Notes: generated by a model from the letters alone, not told the origin. DNA of 64,000 bases from Lithospermum erythrorhizon (GCA_019722365.1 JADFUC010001083.1:62001-126000), one strand, 5' to 3'; counted from the stretch's first letter, positions 34,801 through 47,071 are shown. Translations and numbers: made by a program.

Positions 34801-35474
34801 TAACAGACAAAGAATGACGTTAAGTCAAATACAAAAATTTGCATTGATAAAATAAATAATCAAATATTTTGATACAAGAATTCAATAAAAAACAATATGT
34901 TATATTGATACGGAGGGAGTATAACATATAAACTAAGTAATATTTCAGTTCAATTTTTTTTTAAGTCAACCACCGTCCCAAAAGAGCTTCTAGTTTGATT
35001 TTCGATGATCAAAAGTAACCAACTTTATGCGTTAGTTGACACACATAATTGATTCTAACCAAATGATCATGTTAATAGTAATTTAACTTAAAACTTAAAA
35101 AAAACTAATATTTGAGTTCAAAATTAAAAAAGTCAACCTAACCATCAAATCAAAATTACAAAAGCCAACCAAACAAAATTCACAACTACACAATATTTTT
35201 CAAAAAATAAAAGTATTATCAAAATTATGATTCTTACAGATAATTCTTGAAGAAGGGGTTGAGGGTCTGGTTCAACTGATTGTTGAGAGTCTGATTCAGT
35301 TAATGCATTCAATAAGATTCTTGATTTCCTAAAAGATTTCAACTTGATGGGCTTATTATTATTCAAGAAAGTGTTAATATGAAACATATTTGTTGGATTG
35401 TGAAGAGTGTGAAGTGAAGAGAGTGGTGAGTAGAGTTGTAATGGTAGTTTCAGACAAGAAGCCATTGATGACAA
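31845..35474 (-). CDS. Conserved plastid-type protein of unknown function, C-terminal membrane segment
   Basis: Nine minus-strand exons with consistent phases: 35474-35238, 34417-34355, 34245-34198, 33160-33028, 32942-32866, 32441-32343, 32270-32200, 32097-32028 and 31955-31845, giving 302 residues. The first 55 or so residues are rich in Ser, Leu and basic residues with few acids (MSSMASCLKLPLQLYSPLSS), like a chloroplast transit peptide. The middle has LPGDYFLQLPRDLRLDLNDA, ISRAWEKGDASTSAALMSQL and SSGRRFQGMGQYGQGEMQRI. A second hydrophobic patch is near AYVGAVISLVFG, and a strong membrane segment (about residues 270-293, LLAIFYSSAILSAFATVGLV) precedes a short basic/acidic tail. I recognise this as a plant-conserved type but cannot name a function. 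Thylakoid or envelope location is inference. Confidence 0.8.
33557..33760. mobile_element. Stowaway MITE in an intron of the plastid-protein gene
   Basis: Ends are CTCCATCCGTTTCAAAATA and, inverted, CTCTCTCTGTTTCAAAATA, flanked on both sides by TA. This is the signature of Tc1/mariner-type Stowaway elements. It lies in the intron between exons 3 and 4. Confidence 0.85.
34506..35110. repeat. Two related MITE copies flanking a Stowaway insertion
   Basis: The phrase CTAGTTTGATTTTC, then ACTTTATGC and TTAGTTGACACACATAA, occurs at about 34527-34585 and again at about 34990-35048, about 463 bp apart. The 34672-34919 Stowaway lies between the two copies. Either two independent insertions of one family or a local duplication explains this. 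Confidence 0.65.
34672..34919. mobile_element. Stowaway MITE in intron 1 of the plastid-protein gene
   Basis: Ends CTCTCTCCGTATCAATATA and, inverted, CTCCCTCCGTATCAATATA differ at one base in 19 and are flanked by TA on both sides. The interior is AT-rich and non-coding. Confidence 0.9.
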
Positions 35475-35581
35475 AAACTAGCTTAGAATTGGGGGGAGGG
35501 AATGGTCAATCTTGTTCTTTGGCGGGTATGGAGGTTGTAATAATATGGGTAGTTTGGGTACACTTGAAAATTATGGTCTAA

Positions 35582-37640
35582 ATTAGTTTTGGGCCCAATA
35601 GTTTCAAGATTATTTTTTTAAATAACTAATGCATAAATTAATTGATTAATGATAGCATTCGGTACATCAGTTCTAGTGTTATTTAAAACGTTATACGAGG
35701 TACAATTCAAAAAATTAAAATATGTAGAACTAAATGTACTAATTGATATATCAAGCTAATTCACAAAACAATCGACGTTTCAAGATCATTTTATAAGTCT
35801 TTTGATTAGTTGAGTTAAATAAATGTCCTAAAATTGTTAATAAATGTTTGAAAAAAGATACGAAGTTTTAATCTAACAACAGAGTTTAAGCCAATGCAGT
35901 AACGCCTGCTATCAGAGCCTGACACCTGGACTCACAAACCACCACGAAATTTTCCAAAGACGCTGGCCCTCACTCACTCGCTTCACCGCTCGTCACTGCT
36001 TCATCGAGAATTTCAATGGCCACCCCATCCTGCACTACCCCCTACCAAGACGCTTAATATCGAGTTCTTACGAGATGAGTTCGGTTAAAAACGCATCTCA
36101 CTGCATTTAGTGAAGACTCAATCAAATCATATCAAACATATCACACACACACATTTTTACGATCTGTAGACAAGCAACCTCCCCCCACTTAAGACTTCAA
36201 CGCCCCTGCCAGCCCACATCAAATCCAAGTGACCATACCATTCGCAAGGAGATTCTGTGAGCGGCCCACGGCCTCAAGAGTGTCCCTCAAGACTCTGCTG
36301 CTTAAATTTGGATTTAACCCGGCCTCACAAACCACCACCGAGCCTTCCAGCCAAGCTTGCCTCACCACGCCACCGGTAAACTTCTAAGAAGCATCAATCA
36401 AATCATATCAAACATATCAATACCCATTTTTACGGCTCCTGCATTATAAGCGCGCAATTAAAACTGCTGGATGCAGTCGTTGGCCGAGCTCGGTAAATTT
36501 TACTTCTAAGCTGCTGACGTTGAAGCCGAACTGAAGGCCGATTAAATCAGAGTTTGCTGTCAATGATTTTCAAATCTTAATTTATTTGATGGATCTAAAA
36601 AAATTAATTTAGTAAATCGAATATTAGTAAAATAAATCACTACTTGATAAGAAAAATAAAATAAAAATTCAATTTCAACATAAAAAGACGAATCTCTTAG
36701 CGCACACGATATTCAAACATCATAACAAAATCCAAACCATAAATTAAATATTAAAGTAGATAAACTAGAATAAGAAGAATTTTCAAATCATTGTTTAAGT
36801 GTCTATGTAAATCTTTATAAATTGTTAATATTATATAGTTTTGATTAGTACATATATTAATAATACTCGTATAAAAACAAGTTGTCGAGGAAAAAACCAA
36901 TTGTAGCTCGATTCATTACATATTGACCCGAGCTCGAGCCTCGGCTTACCCGGTACCCCAACTAAGTGGAGTTTATTCGGTATGGTTTCGATTAAAATAC
37001 AACCTACAAAATTTCTGCAATAGTCTTACTGTCTTACTGCTAGAACAACCTGTTTAGAATACGTGTAAATTCCACAAACCTAATTTACAACAAATAGATA
37101 ACCCCTGGGCATGTACCACGGCCGAGTAGCCTGCCACACACCTCACCCTCCGCAAGCTATTTAAGACCTCGAACTCGCCGCGACGCTGTTCAATCTCTGA
37201 ATTGGCAGCCGATAAAAGAGTATCTAAATATACCGGGCCCACCGCAGCATACATTCCACGATTTACCTCTACGCCAGAAGCGAGAGTTACGGCCCCGATC
37301 GCTTTAACAATAAAGAGACATAAGTCATCACAACTCTATTATTACCAAGTCTTAGAAGATCATCCATATCATTAATATCAATCTAGTGATAACATATTCC
37401 ATCTAAAAAGAACAAGTCAACGTCACACTCAATCTCCTTTAACAAAACAAAGTCTCCATAGGAGAACATTTCGAACTTCATCACTTATACTTATCCGAAA
37501 ACTATGCCTTTTACGCAAAGAGAGAAATATTTGTCCTCTTCTTGCGACCATTTCTCAATCATATCCATGATTTATTATCAAAACTTATAAGCTACATACA
37601 AAAATCTCCAAATCTTTAAGCAACAAATACCAAAATCACA
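35582..37640. other. Intergenic DNA with repeated, relatively GC-rich patches
   Basis: No gene is recognised. At 36470-36960 and around 37100-37290 GC-rich patches (GAGCTCGAGCCTCGGC and neighbours) resemble the dispersed element at 30.1-30.7 kb. The ORF at 37054-37254 lies in such a patch and has no family features. Confidence 0.45.
36118..36419. repeat. Direct repeat with 276-bp spacing
   Basis: A 26-bp phrase starting TCAATCAAATCATATCAAAC is identical at 36118-36143 and 36394-36419. Upstream of each copy a CTCACAAACCACCAC phrase also recurs (about 35930 and 36324), so the duplicated unit is larger but diverged. Confidence 0.8.
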
Positions 37641-37663
37641 TAGTTTCACTTAGAGTTAGTTAC

Positions 37664-37673
37664 CTATATATAG
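37664..37673 (+). promoter_or_regulatory. TATA box of the GH51 gene
   Basis: CTATATATAG lies 57 bp before the ATG at 37730. Transcription would begin around 37695-37705, which favours the 37730 ATG over the upstream in-frame ATG at 37691. Confidence 0.55.
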
Positions 37674-37729
37674 AACATCATATTCTTTGCATGTATGTAA
37701 CAAACTCTTGTATTTTCTTGATAAGAAAA

Positions 37730-39754
37730 ATGGGGTTGTTGAGTATAGTTTGGGGTTTGTTTTTTATATGTTTATGTGGTTTGAGTTGTTGTTTTGGTGG
37801 GATTGAGGGAAATGAGACAGTAGTAAGGTTGTTTGTTAATGCATCCTCGGATGCATCACCTATGATAATACCTGAAACTTTGTTTGGTATATTTTTTGAG
37901 GAGATAAACCATGCAGGTGCTGGAGGGTTATGGGCAGAGCTTGTTAGTAATAGAGGTTTTGAAGCAGGGGGGCAAAATATTCCTTCTAATATTGATCCTT
38001 GGGGAGTTATTGGTGATCATAGTTTGATCACTGTTTCAACTGATCGGTCTTCTTGTTTTGATAGGAATAAGGTTGCTTTGAAGATGGAGGTTGTTTGTGA
38101 TGTTGGAGGTTCTAATGCTTGTCCTGATGATGGTGTTGGAATTTTCAATCCTGGTTTTTGGGGGATGAATATTGAGGAAGGGAAGGTGTATAAGTTGGTT
38201 TTCTATGTAAGATCAGAGGGGTCCGTTGATTTGCAGGTAGCGTTGACTGATTCGAATGGGGTGCAGAAACTGGCAATTGGTGATCGTGTTGTGAGAAGTG
38301 ATGTTGTGAATTGGACTAAGGTGGAGGCACGGTTGGAGGCGAAGGGATCGAATTATAATTCGAGACTGCAGATTACGACGAAGAGGAAAGGTGTGGTGTG
38401 GTTTGATCAAGTCTCATTGATGCCTGTTGATACATACAAGGGGCATGGATTTAGGAATGATTTGTTTGAAATGCTTAAAGATTTGAAACCCGGGTTTCTT
38501 AGGTTTCCAGGGGGGTGTTTCGTCGAAGGGGAGTGGTTGAGAAATGCATTTCGATGGAAGGAAACTATAGGGAACTGGGAGGAGAGGCCTGGGCACTTTG
38601 GTGATGTGTGGATGTATTGGACAGATGATGGACTTGGTCATTTTGAGTTCCTCCAGCTTGCGGAGGACTTAGGCGCCGCACCAGTTTGGGTGTTCAATAA
38701 CGGTGTCAGCCACAATGATCAAGTCGATACCACTGCTATTTTACCATTTGTGCAGGAAATTCTTGATGGTCTTGAGTTTGCAAGGGGGGATTCTAGTTCA
38801 AAATGGGGGTCGGTACGAGCTGCAATGGGACACCCCGAACCGTTCGACTTAAAATATGTTGCTGTAGGAAATGAGGATTGTGGGAAGAAGAATTATAGAG
38901 GGAATTATCTCAAATTCTATGAAGCTATAAGGCAGGCATACCCAGACATCAAAGTGATATCAAATTGTGATGCTTCTCGTGCACCCTTAGATCACCCTGC
39001 TGATATGTATGATTATCACATTTATACCGATGCAAAAACAATGTTTGCAGGATCCAATTACTTCGATCATGCTTCGCGTAGTGGACCAAAGGCCTTCGTT
39101 AGTGAGTACGCGGTGACCAACAACAATGATGCTGGCACAGGCAGTCTTTTAGCAGCTCTTGCTGAAGCAGGATTTGTTATAGGGCTTGAAAAGAACACTG
39201 ATCTCGTCGAAATGGCAAGCTATGCACCATTGTTTGTGCACACTAATGACAGAAGGTGGAATCCAGACGCCATTGTTTTCAACGCGTCTCATTCATATGG
39301 AACTCCTAGCTATTGGATGCAGCATTTTTTCAAAGAATCCAATGGAGCAATTCTTCTTAGTACATCACTCGACCCAAATCCTTCGAATCAACTACTCGCC
39401 TCAGCGATTATATGGGAGAATCAAGAAAACAAGAACAAATACCTGAGGATAAAGGTAGTGAATTTTGGAAGTGAGGCTGTGACACTTAAGATATCTATAC
39501 AAGGGCTGACACTCAACTCCATAAAGTCGTCTGGATCGACAAGTACTGTATTAACATCAGCCAATGTGAAGGATGAAAATTCTTTCACAGATCCAATGAA
39601 GGTGGTTCCTCTTAAATCTCTACTAGAAGATGTTGGCAATGATATGGATATTACATTGTCTCCCCATTCTCTCTACTCAATTGATTTGTTGACTACTATA
39701 TCAGATGTAATTGAGCTTCCAGGCTCAAATTCTGACCATGTATCTTCAAAATAA
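37730..39754 (+). CDS. ASD1: GH51 alpha-L-arabinofuranosidase, intronless
   Basis: One uninterrupted frame encodes a complete 674-residue plant GH51 enzyme. I start at MGLLSIVWGLFFICLCGLSC, a clean signal peptide; an in-frame ATG 39 bp upstream lies before the predicted transcript start. A carbohydrate-binding-like N-terminal part (about residues 90-240) precedes the catalytic barrel. VGNEDCG holds the acid/base Glu (residue 382) and FVSEYAV the nucleophile Glu (residue 459). NTDLVEMASYAPLFVHTNDR and a C-terminal beta domain follow. The enzyme removes terminal arabinofuranosyl groups from arabinoxylan and pectic arabinan in the cell wall. Plant ASD1-type genes normally have many introns; this copy has none, so a retrocopy is likely. 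It has no frame damage. The symbol marks the family, not proven orthology. Confidence 0.92.
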   Translation: MGLLSIVWGLFFICLCGLSCCFGGIEGNETVVRLFVNASSDASPMIIPETLFGIFFEEINHAGAGGLWAELVSNRGFEAGGQNIPSNIDPWGVIGDHSLITVSTDRSSCFDRNKVALKMEVVCDVGGSNACPDDGVGIFNPGFWGMNIEEGKVYKLVFYVRSEGSVDLQVALTDSNGVQKLAIGDRVVRSDVVNWTKVEARLEAKGSNYNSRLQITTKRKGVVWFDQVSLMPVDTYKGHGFRNDLFEMLKDLKPGFLRFPGGCFVEGEWLRNAFRWKETIGNWEERPGHFGDVWMYWTDDGLGHFEFLQLAEDLGAAPVWVFNNGVSHNDQVDTTAILPFVQEILDGLEFARGDSSSKWGSVRAAMGHPEPFDLKYVAVGNEDCGKKNYRGNYLKFYEAIRQAYPDIKVISNCDASRAPLDHPADMYDYHIYTDAKTMFAGSNYFDHASRSGPKAFVSEYAVTNNNDAGTGSLLAALAEAGFVIGLEKNTDLVEMASYAPLFVHTNDRRWNPDAIVFNASHSYGTPSYWMQHFFKESNGAILLSTSLDPNPSNQLLASAIIWENQENKNKYLRIKVVNFGSEAVTLKISIQGLTLNSIKSSGSTSTVLTSANVKDENSFTDPMKVVPLKSLLEDVGNDMDITLSPHSLYSIDLLTTISDVIELPGSNSDHVSSK

Positions 39755-40367
39755 CCTATGTACTCTTCATGAATTTACAATAAGTTCATATGCATTCCTA
39801 CACTTTCAATTGATTTCTCCTCCCCTATGTAATAAACTACATGTATTAGTACATACATTCCTTCAATCTAAATGCTTCGGAAGACGATCTCCTCTAAGCG
39901 GTGACGTAATGGATAATGAAAGACTCACTTTCGCATAAATAAGTGCTGTTCCGAAGCTTATAAAAAGAAAACAAGTCAAGTAAACAACTATCTACTATTT
40001 CATAAAAGATAGGAAACGTAGGTAGTACTTCACAAATAATATAAACAAGGGCAAAAAAATAGCATCATTCCTTAAACAATAACTGTGAGTCTTTCTGCAT
40101 ATATAGTAATACAATGAAGCTTTCCATTAACATGTGCTCTATAAATGCACTTTCATTCAAACTAAGGGTAAATAAAACAGAAAGTTTATCAGTGGCACTA
40201 TTTATAACAGGGAAATTATAGGCCACTTCAACATTTATACTAAAACATTCTATTTGTAAATCGTCACTTTCTCTACTCTCACCATATTATAAGACAACAA
40301 ACTCTTTAGAATTGGCACAACAATAACAATAATAATTAATAATCGAAAACGTCAATTAAATCGACTT
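39755..40367. other. Convergent spacer between GH51 and GDSL genes
   Basis: Both genes end here, so the stretch should hold their two 3' UTRs. It is AT-rich. No poly(A) relic of retrotransposition is evident after the GH51 stop. Confidence 0.5.
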
Positions 40368-43298
40368 TTAGATCCTGGAGTCTAATGCCATGATGGTGCT
40401 GAGATTGAGAGGGTTCATATACTTGGATGAGCCTGTCAAGATTTGCTGAACAATAATTCTGTTTGCTCTTTCAGATGGATGAAATGAGTCCCAAAATGTA
40501 TATATATCCCTGTTAGGACACACATTAGACAATGCTGTACAAAGTCCTATCCCATTGTATGGTCCTTGCCCACAGCATGCAATTTTTGATGTTACAAATC
40601 CTGCATTTATCACAACTAATTAAATTAGTACTCTCACTACTTTAAAGCTTCTTTATAGTAATCTCCCATTAAATAGTTGGAAAATTATTTGAAGTACAAA
40701 ATTAGTATTCTGATAATAATGAAACTTTTAGAGCTTTAACGGTCCCATTGGCTGATCGAATTATTAAATATACCAACCAACTTCATTCCAAGTGGTCCAT
40801 CCATATTATATTGCAGTTTCTTTTGTATAATCAGTAAATATTAAGGAGTAGATATAAATTTCACATAGAAAATTAGATGGAATAAGCTTACTTAAGTTAT
40901 GCTAAGTAACAAGGTGAAAATAGACATACCAAATGCTTGAGGATTAGAAATGAAGTCTGTGAGCATTTCATAAGTATTTGCAGCAACAAAAGCGTCAGAT
41001 CCAAGCTCACTGTTTAGGTTGACTAACATTTGAATGAGTTGAGGATTGTATAAGACGGAGGCGCGCTGGAGCTCAACTGCACATTCTCCAGCGCGGCTTC
41101 GTTGTGCCAGCTCAGCTGGCACACAACCCATTGGTCCCGTTCCAGTCACCAATACTCTTCTAGCTCCCAATTCATACAACCTCTGCATTAAAAAATACTA
41201 AATTTTCAAAACAAAAAATAAATCATTTTGTTATTACTCACTTTTAAGTTTTAACACAAAAAAAGGTGGTAATGAACCACTTTGAATTATCCAAACATTG
41301 TCTATTTTTCATGTTCTTCATACCAAACAAGTCATTAAGACTTTTCTTTTCTTGATAACACCTACTTTACTATTGAGATTGTTTATGCAAACAACCCCAT
41401 TCTGTGCATCTCCATCTACCTTCTTTTTTGGGTTGAACACTTGAACCACTGACATTTTTGTCGGTTGCTGGTGACAATGAATTCGAGACATTCATAGTTA
41501 ATTCAACAATTCTAAGTTTTAAAACCACTCATAAATTGTAGTACTAACGGTACCTTTAGATCACTGCGTTGTGATATTACGGACGAGTTAATCATGGGAT
41601 GTGCCTTAAATGATCAGGAGGCTAGAACTTCTCTTTTAACCAGTGTAATACAAGGTTGGCTTTTATGAGAATCGAAACCATTCATTTTTTCATTTCACTC
41701 AAATGTTGATATAGCTATCATGTAACACATAACATACTAAAAAAAATACCTAAATTTAAGAATATTCCATACCATACTCCAAATAAATAAATATATAATC
41801 ATTGAATTATAAATAAAAAGGATTAGGATGAAGTTAATTATTACCATTAGGACTTTGCGGTACTCAACAATGAGATAGTTAACATAATCAGGCAAGGCAA
41901 ATTGGCGAGATCTTGCAGAGAATGGAACCAAATAGTAGTTGTTCACAAAGTCATTACCACCAAGAGTAATTAGCACTGTGGCACCATTCACTAATTGTTG
42001 GGTTAGTTCAGCTCCAATTATACCACTCACCCTTGATTGATATTGTTCAAAATACTGCAATTGCTGCCCTATCCTGATTATGTTCAGCTGAAACAAGTAG
42101 GGGGGAAAACATGTTATGTGAATTATATAACAACTCCATTTTAGTTGCATTTATTTTGTTGTATACATTTATGCAATTTATTACAATGTGTTTTCCCTTT
42201 TTTTTCTTCCCATGCATGCATGATTCTATGTTGGTGTTTGGTCAACATGATGTAGCTAATAATTGGAAGTATCAAGAAAAGCAGGATATTTAAAGTACAA
42301 CGATTTTTTTACTCGAGTGTTATTTAGGTGCAATAATTTCGAAGAACAACTAACTTAACTAAACTCCCTCCATCATTGTCTATAATTGGATAACCCGTTG
42401 TGGCCGATGGCTCAATAACCTGGACCTAAACTTTCACAAGGAGATTTTGAGTTCAATTCTTGTTGCCAACATATTCTACTTTCTTTGTTGTACTTACGTA
42501 ATTTGTAATATTATGTAATCGTACTTTTCATCGTTAATTTTTAAAAAATAAACAATGTAAATACTACAATTCAAACAATGTAAATATGTAGTTGTCTATT
42601 AAGTATGTTTAACAAATAAAATGAAACCAACTTGTTAAATTTTTATCAAAAATTCAAAACCAAATAATGCTGAACCAGAGAGGGAGGGTATAATAAGACA
42701 TACAAACTGAATGCCTGTGTCATTAAGGATTCCAACACCAGCAGAAGCAAAGTTAGCACCACCAAGAAGCCTCTCTCCGGTAAGCGCCGGGCTTAAGTAA
42801 GGCTGTGGAGATTCAACTCCAAGTTGTTCACCTGCAAAAAATTTCAATGCCATTATTATTATTGTGCTATTATTATTTCACTTTTCCAATAATTGTGACA
42901 TTGTGTACATAATGTACCTACTATAACATACACAAACATATAATATAAGAACTATATGTAAATATAGTATTTTACGAAAACAAGTTATGAAAAATGAAAA
43001 AAAGTTAACGTAGAGTATTCGTACTAAGAAGGTCAGGAATGTTGAAGCCATTAGAGAAGCGACCAGTGGCACGATGGGTCGGATAATCGATTCCATAAGG
43101 CGGAGAATCAGCTCTAGCACTAGTTAGTAAGTAATTGTTGTTGCCATTGTCCACTAGAGAATCACCAAACACAAAAAATGCTTTGGCCTCTGTTTTCTTA
43201 GTACTCATAATAGTTGTAAATGCAAGAAACATTGCTAAATATTTCTTTGAGAGTGAGAAAAATGATAATGTTGTAAAGAAGCTGCCCATGTTCAACAT
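40368..43298 (-). CDS. GDSL esterase/lipase, secreted
   Basis: Five minus-strand exons, the standard layout of plant GDSL lipases: 43298-43025, 42831-42704, 42087-41845, 41182-40930 and 40600-40368, giving 376 residues. A hydrophobic N-terminus acts as signal peptide. Block [17 protein letters not shown] holds the catalytic Ser (residue 47). Block III is [12 protein letters not shown] (Asn near 179), and block [12 protein letters not shown] gives Asp337 and His340. These four blocks define the SGNH hydrolase fold, and all catalytic residues are present. Family members act on cutin, suberin or lipid esters outside the cell; the substrate here cannot be told. An alternative start is the ATG at 43289. 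Confidence 0.93.
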
Positions 43299-43390
43299 TA
43301 TTGTAATAAGTGTCGGTTTATTACAAGGGACTACTATTTCTTACAAAAAATGCTTCTGTTTTCTGCAAGAGAAGTTGGCAATAAAGATGA

Positions 43391-43401
43391 ACTTATATAA
43401 T
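43391..43401 (-). promoter_or_regulatory. TATA box of the GDSL lipase gene
   Basis: The minus strand reads ATTATATAAG about 95 bp upstream of the start codon at 43298, a normal distance for a plant promoter with a short leader. Confidence 0.45.
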
Positions 43402-46400
43402 CTGAAATCCTCAAAATCACATATGGATGATATTAAATGGCTTGAATTTACAAGTTGTTGGTAAATGTAAAAATGTACTTTAGTAGGATAAAATTCTAGC
43501 TAGGACATGCAGGTAAGATCATTTAATGCTTATGATATCACTTTGTTTCTTGAATAAATAATCTGGTTGTGTTGTTTACTTATTTACTGATGAATAAAAT
43601 AACCAATCAACAAATTATGATAGTTGGTACATATGATACTAACGTAGCCAATACTTAAATGTTCGAATGAGAGAAATAAACAAAAAAAAGCTTAAATACT
43701 AAATTAAGAAATTTAAGAACATTCTTTATATATATAGTGGGTGTGCTTGAAAAAGAAATGGAACATCAAGTACTAAATATAATTATTGCAACCCATTTAG
43801 AATTAAATCAAGCAAGTCCTCTAAAGTTTGAGAATGATTTTACAAAAATGTTGAACGTATGCATCATGCATTCATGCCTGAGGTTAGCTTTAGTTTGTAG
43901 TCTTGTACCCTCAAAAGAAGTAAATTAGCAAGTCTACAACTTTAAAATGAAATATTGACCCATTTATTATGCTTAAAAAAGGGTTATGTGTCCCCTGTTT
44001 TGTCGGTTAATATGTATATAAAATTATTGGTCCTTTGTGATTCTCATTATGATCTGTGCACGAACGTATATGTTGGATATGATGAAGTAATAATGATAAC
44101 AAATTTGTGACTTGATTATCTCATACTTTTGCACATAATTCTTGTATGTGTCTCTTGTTATTCGCTCGATCAACTATTTCAAAATACAGTACAGTCCAAG
44201 CACTTATATTCAGTTGTGAACATTTTTGTTAATTCAAAAGGTGCATTTTCATAAGATTAGTATATAGTCAAATTTAGATTTATTCAATTGATTAGTTAAA
44301 TCTTTCGATCGAAATGAGATTGGGATAAACTCAACCATCATCAAACAAGAAATCCAAAGCTTTTGGCATACAAATAAATAAATGCAAAGAAAATTCCCTG
44401 GACAAATTAGTTTATGCTAGAGCACATGGTATCTGTACTTTCTCATAATAGAAAAGATGCAATATAATTGGAATGTACTATAAGCAGATGAGACCACATT
44501 AACTCAAAAGCTAATTGAACATAGTAACTTATTTAGTTAATCATTGAATAGGCAAAATTTATTGGGACACTAGCTAGGAAAATATTCTTTTCGATCTAAA
44601 ACAATTGACTTTTTCATATATCGAGAATTCAATTCTTATGAAAGTATTTAATAAAAATTACATAATGAATTATATTATTAAAAAATTTACTCTTTAATTA
44701 CTCTTCCTCCAATCCAATCATTAAATCTTAAATTTTCAATTACTCTTTAATTATATTATTAAAATTAATATTATAGAAAGTATTTTAAAGGCGAATCAAT
44801 TATATAAATTTTATGTTTTTAAAATTATGAATAATTAATAATTGATGATTAAAGTTTAATTTCAAAAATTGACGTCGGTGTTTTTGAATTAGAAGAAATA
44901 CTAATTTATAGGTTAGCTTTATATGCACTGGGTTTTGCGATATTTTAGTGCAACCAACAAATGCATGCCTATCTTGAAGATAAATAGATAGGTGCCCATA
45001 TATAGGAGATACTTGCATGTGATATACATAAATGTTGTGGGGTTGTATCTCAGCTACTATAAAGTTGTCATATTTTCACAACATTCATGTTGGGGTGGGG
45101 GAATAATTATTAGCCGATTAGGGTATTGGTTTATGATCTATTTGAGGGATAAAGAATGAGACAGAAATGTAGGAAGACTATGGAAGGAAGGTTAAGATTT
45201 AAGCAGGTAATATAAATTGTCAAATAAAATGTAACATCAAACAATAATTCACGTTCTATATTATTCTTTTATGACAAAAGGGCAAGTCGGTCATTTTGAT
45301 AACTTTGGACTTATGAGCCAAACTAATCACTTTAAAATCAACACTTCGGTAATGTGTTACAGAATATAACTTTGCAATGCCAAGAAAATCTATCTCCAAG
45401 TTAACCGTACAAATGAAAATTTATTAACGAAACTAATAATTTGGAGACAAGTTGACCTACGAATCATTGGAAGTCAGAATTTACAAGCTGGATATTACTT
45501 CACCTACTTGTTGAGGCTCATAAATACTGCCCTACAAAAGTAACAAAGAAAGATATGCACTGACTCCTACTTTTGATTGGAAAGAATACAAATCAATGTA
45601 CTTAAATTACTAGGGTTTTATTTAGTAGAGGAAAATAAGAAAAATTGAAATAATTTAACTGAACATTATTTTACAAGTTAATGTAAAATAAACTTGGTGT
45701 TAGACTGACGGTATATGAAGGGTAGGAAAATCCTCAATTTTCAATTATTGAAGTTGATAAAAGTTTCACTATGTTTGATAATTATAAAAAGCACTGAGCT
45801 AACTTTTAGATCCTATATACTTGCTTTGGAGCTACATCGAGAGGTTAATCATGAGAAATGCACTTTTCGATTATTAGAACATTGATGGTATATCCCTTGA
45901 ATTCAATCGAGGCCAGTGGTACACACATGGAAGTGTATGTGTCATCCCTTACTCGGGAGTATTCTGACCACAGAAATTATATGTAAAGCAGGAAATCGAG
46001 CAAACACCGATCTTGAGGCAGCAGGCTTCGTGCCTTCCAGTGGCTCACTTTACTAGCTGGCTGCCTAACATTTTATCAATGAGAGACCAAGGAACAACCA
46101 AGAATTGTGTTATGACGGAATGCCATTATTTTGAGATGATAAATACAACCTTCATTCCAAAATAATTGTCCAATTTATTTTCTTATCAAAAATAGTTTTG
46201 AGATCTTAATTGTAGTTCTGTCTCCCTTTTGTAGTTTTCTTCTTAATTTTTTATTTCAAAATACTTATCTTTTTAGCATAGAAAATTATATTTTTAGATT
46301 TTCAATATATTTTTTATTGTTAAATTATCAACCAACTAATTAGATAGTTTCAATTAATTGACATTTTACATTTTCAATGTAATTTTTGAATAGTTTTATT

Positions 46401-47070
46401 TTTCTTAATCTATGTACAAATGACTAGAAAGACAACTAAAAAAAATGGAAGGAGAACACACAATTTTGATAAATTATCATGTGAATATATATAGCATATA
46501 CAAAAAATACTAGAATTCAAAATTAAAAAGTCAAATCATAAAAAGTTAAAAACATAGACCGGTCTTTTTAGGGTCCAAGGGAGCATAGATAAGTGATGTT
46601 AAAATACACATTTTAATACTCCCTTCTTTTTTTAGTTGTTATTTTAGTCGTTTGCACATGGGTGAGAGAGAAAATAAAAAAGTGGTCAAAAGTGTATTGA
46701 AAATAACAGAATGTGATCGATTGAAGTATGTGACTAGTTTGTATTTAATTTAAAGAGAAAAAATAATCGAAATGCATTGAAGAATTATGCAAAAGGGCAT
46801 CTACCCCAATGCACACGGGCTTACAGAAGAGATGAGAGGTTCAAATCTTCTAAGAGAATTATATCTGTTAAATTTCTTCTTGTATTTATTATGGTAAAGC
46901 AGTATTGTTACCAAGCGAATTTGTTTGGGTAAAGCATTGATTAAAAAAAAACGAAGGAAGTATATCGTTGTTATGTATAATTATTTTGCACCTAAATGGT
47001 CGAATTCCAGCAACCAAGTTATAAGAACTAAAATGTCAATAAATAGGGTTGGCTATGTTGATGTCTATTG
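43402..47070. other. Intergenic DNA with dispersed repeats
   Basis: No gene is recognised. The segment at about 45810-45890 (TCGAGAGGTTAATCATGAGAAATGC) is related to 41575-41660 in GDSL intron 3 and to 50690-50770 in Derlin intron 1. These three share GAGTTAATCATGGGATGTGCC and a TGATCAG...CTAGAAC pattern, so they form a small dispersed family of unknown type. Confidence 0.45.
44586..44890. mobile_element. Probable MITE, family of 59.5 and 60.4 kb
   Basis: It starts TTCGATCTAAAACAATTGAC with TATATCGAGAATT and ends with ATTAATAATTGATGATTAAAGTTTAATTTC, matching in outline the copies at 59513 and 60448. It is more diverged, and the ends are uncertain. Confidence 0.4.
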
Positions 47071-47071
47071 T

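Noticed and set aside
37691..37729. Upstream ATG as start of the GH51 protein
   Set aside because: In frame, but it lies before the transcript start expected from the TATA box and adds residues that spoil the signal peptide.
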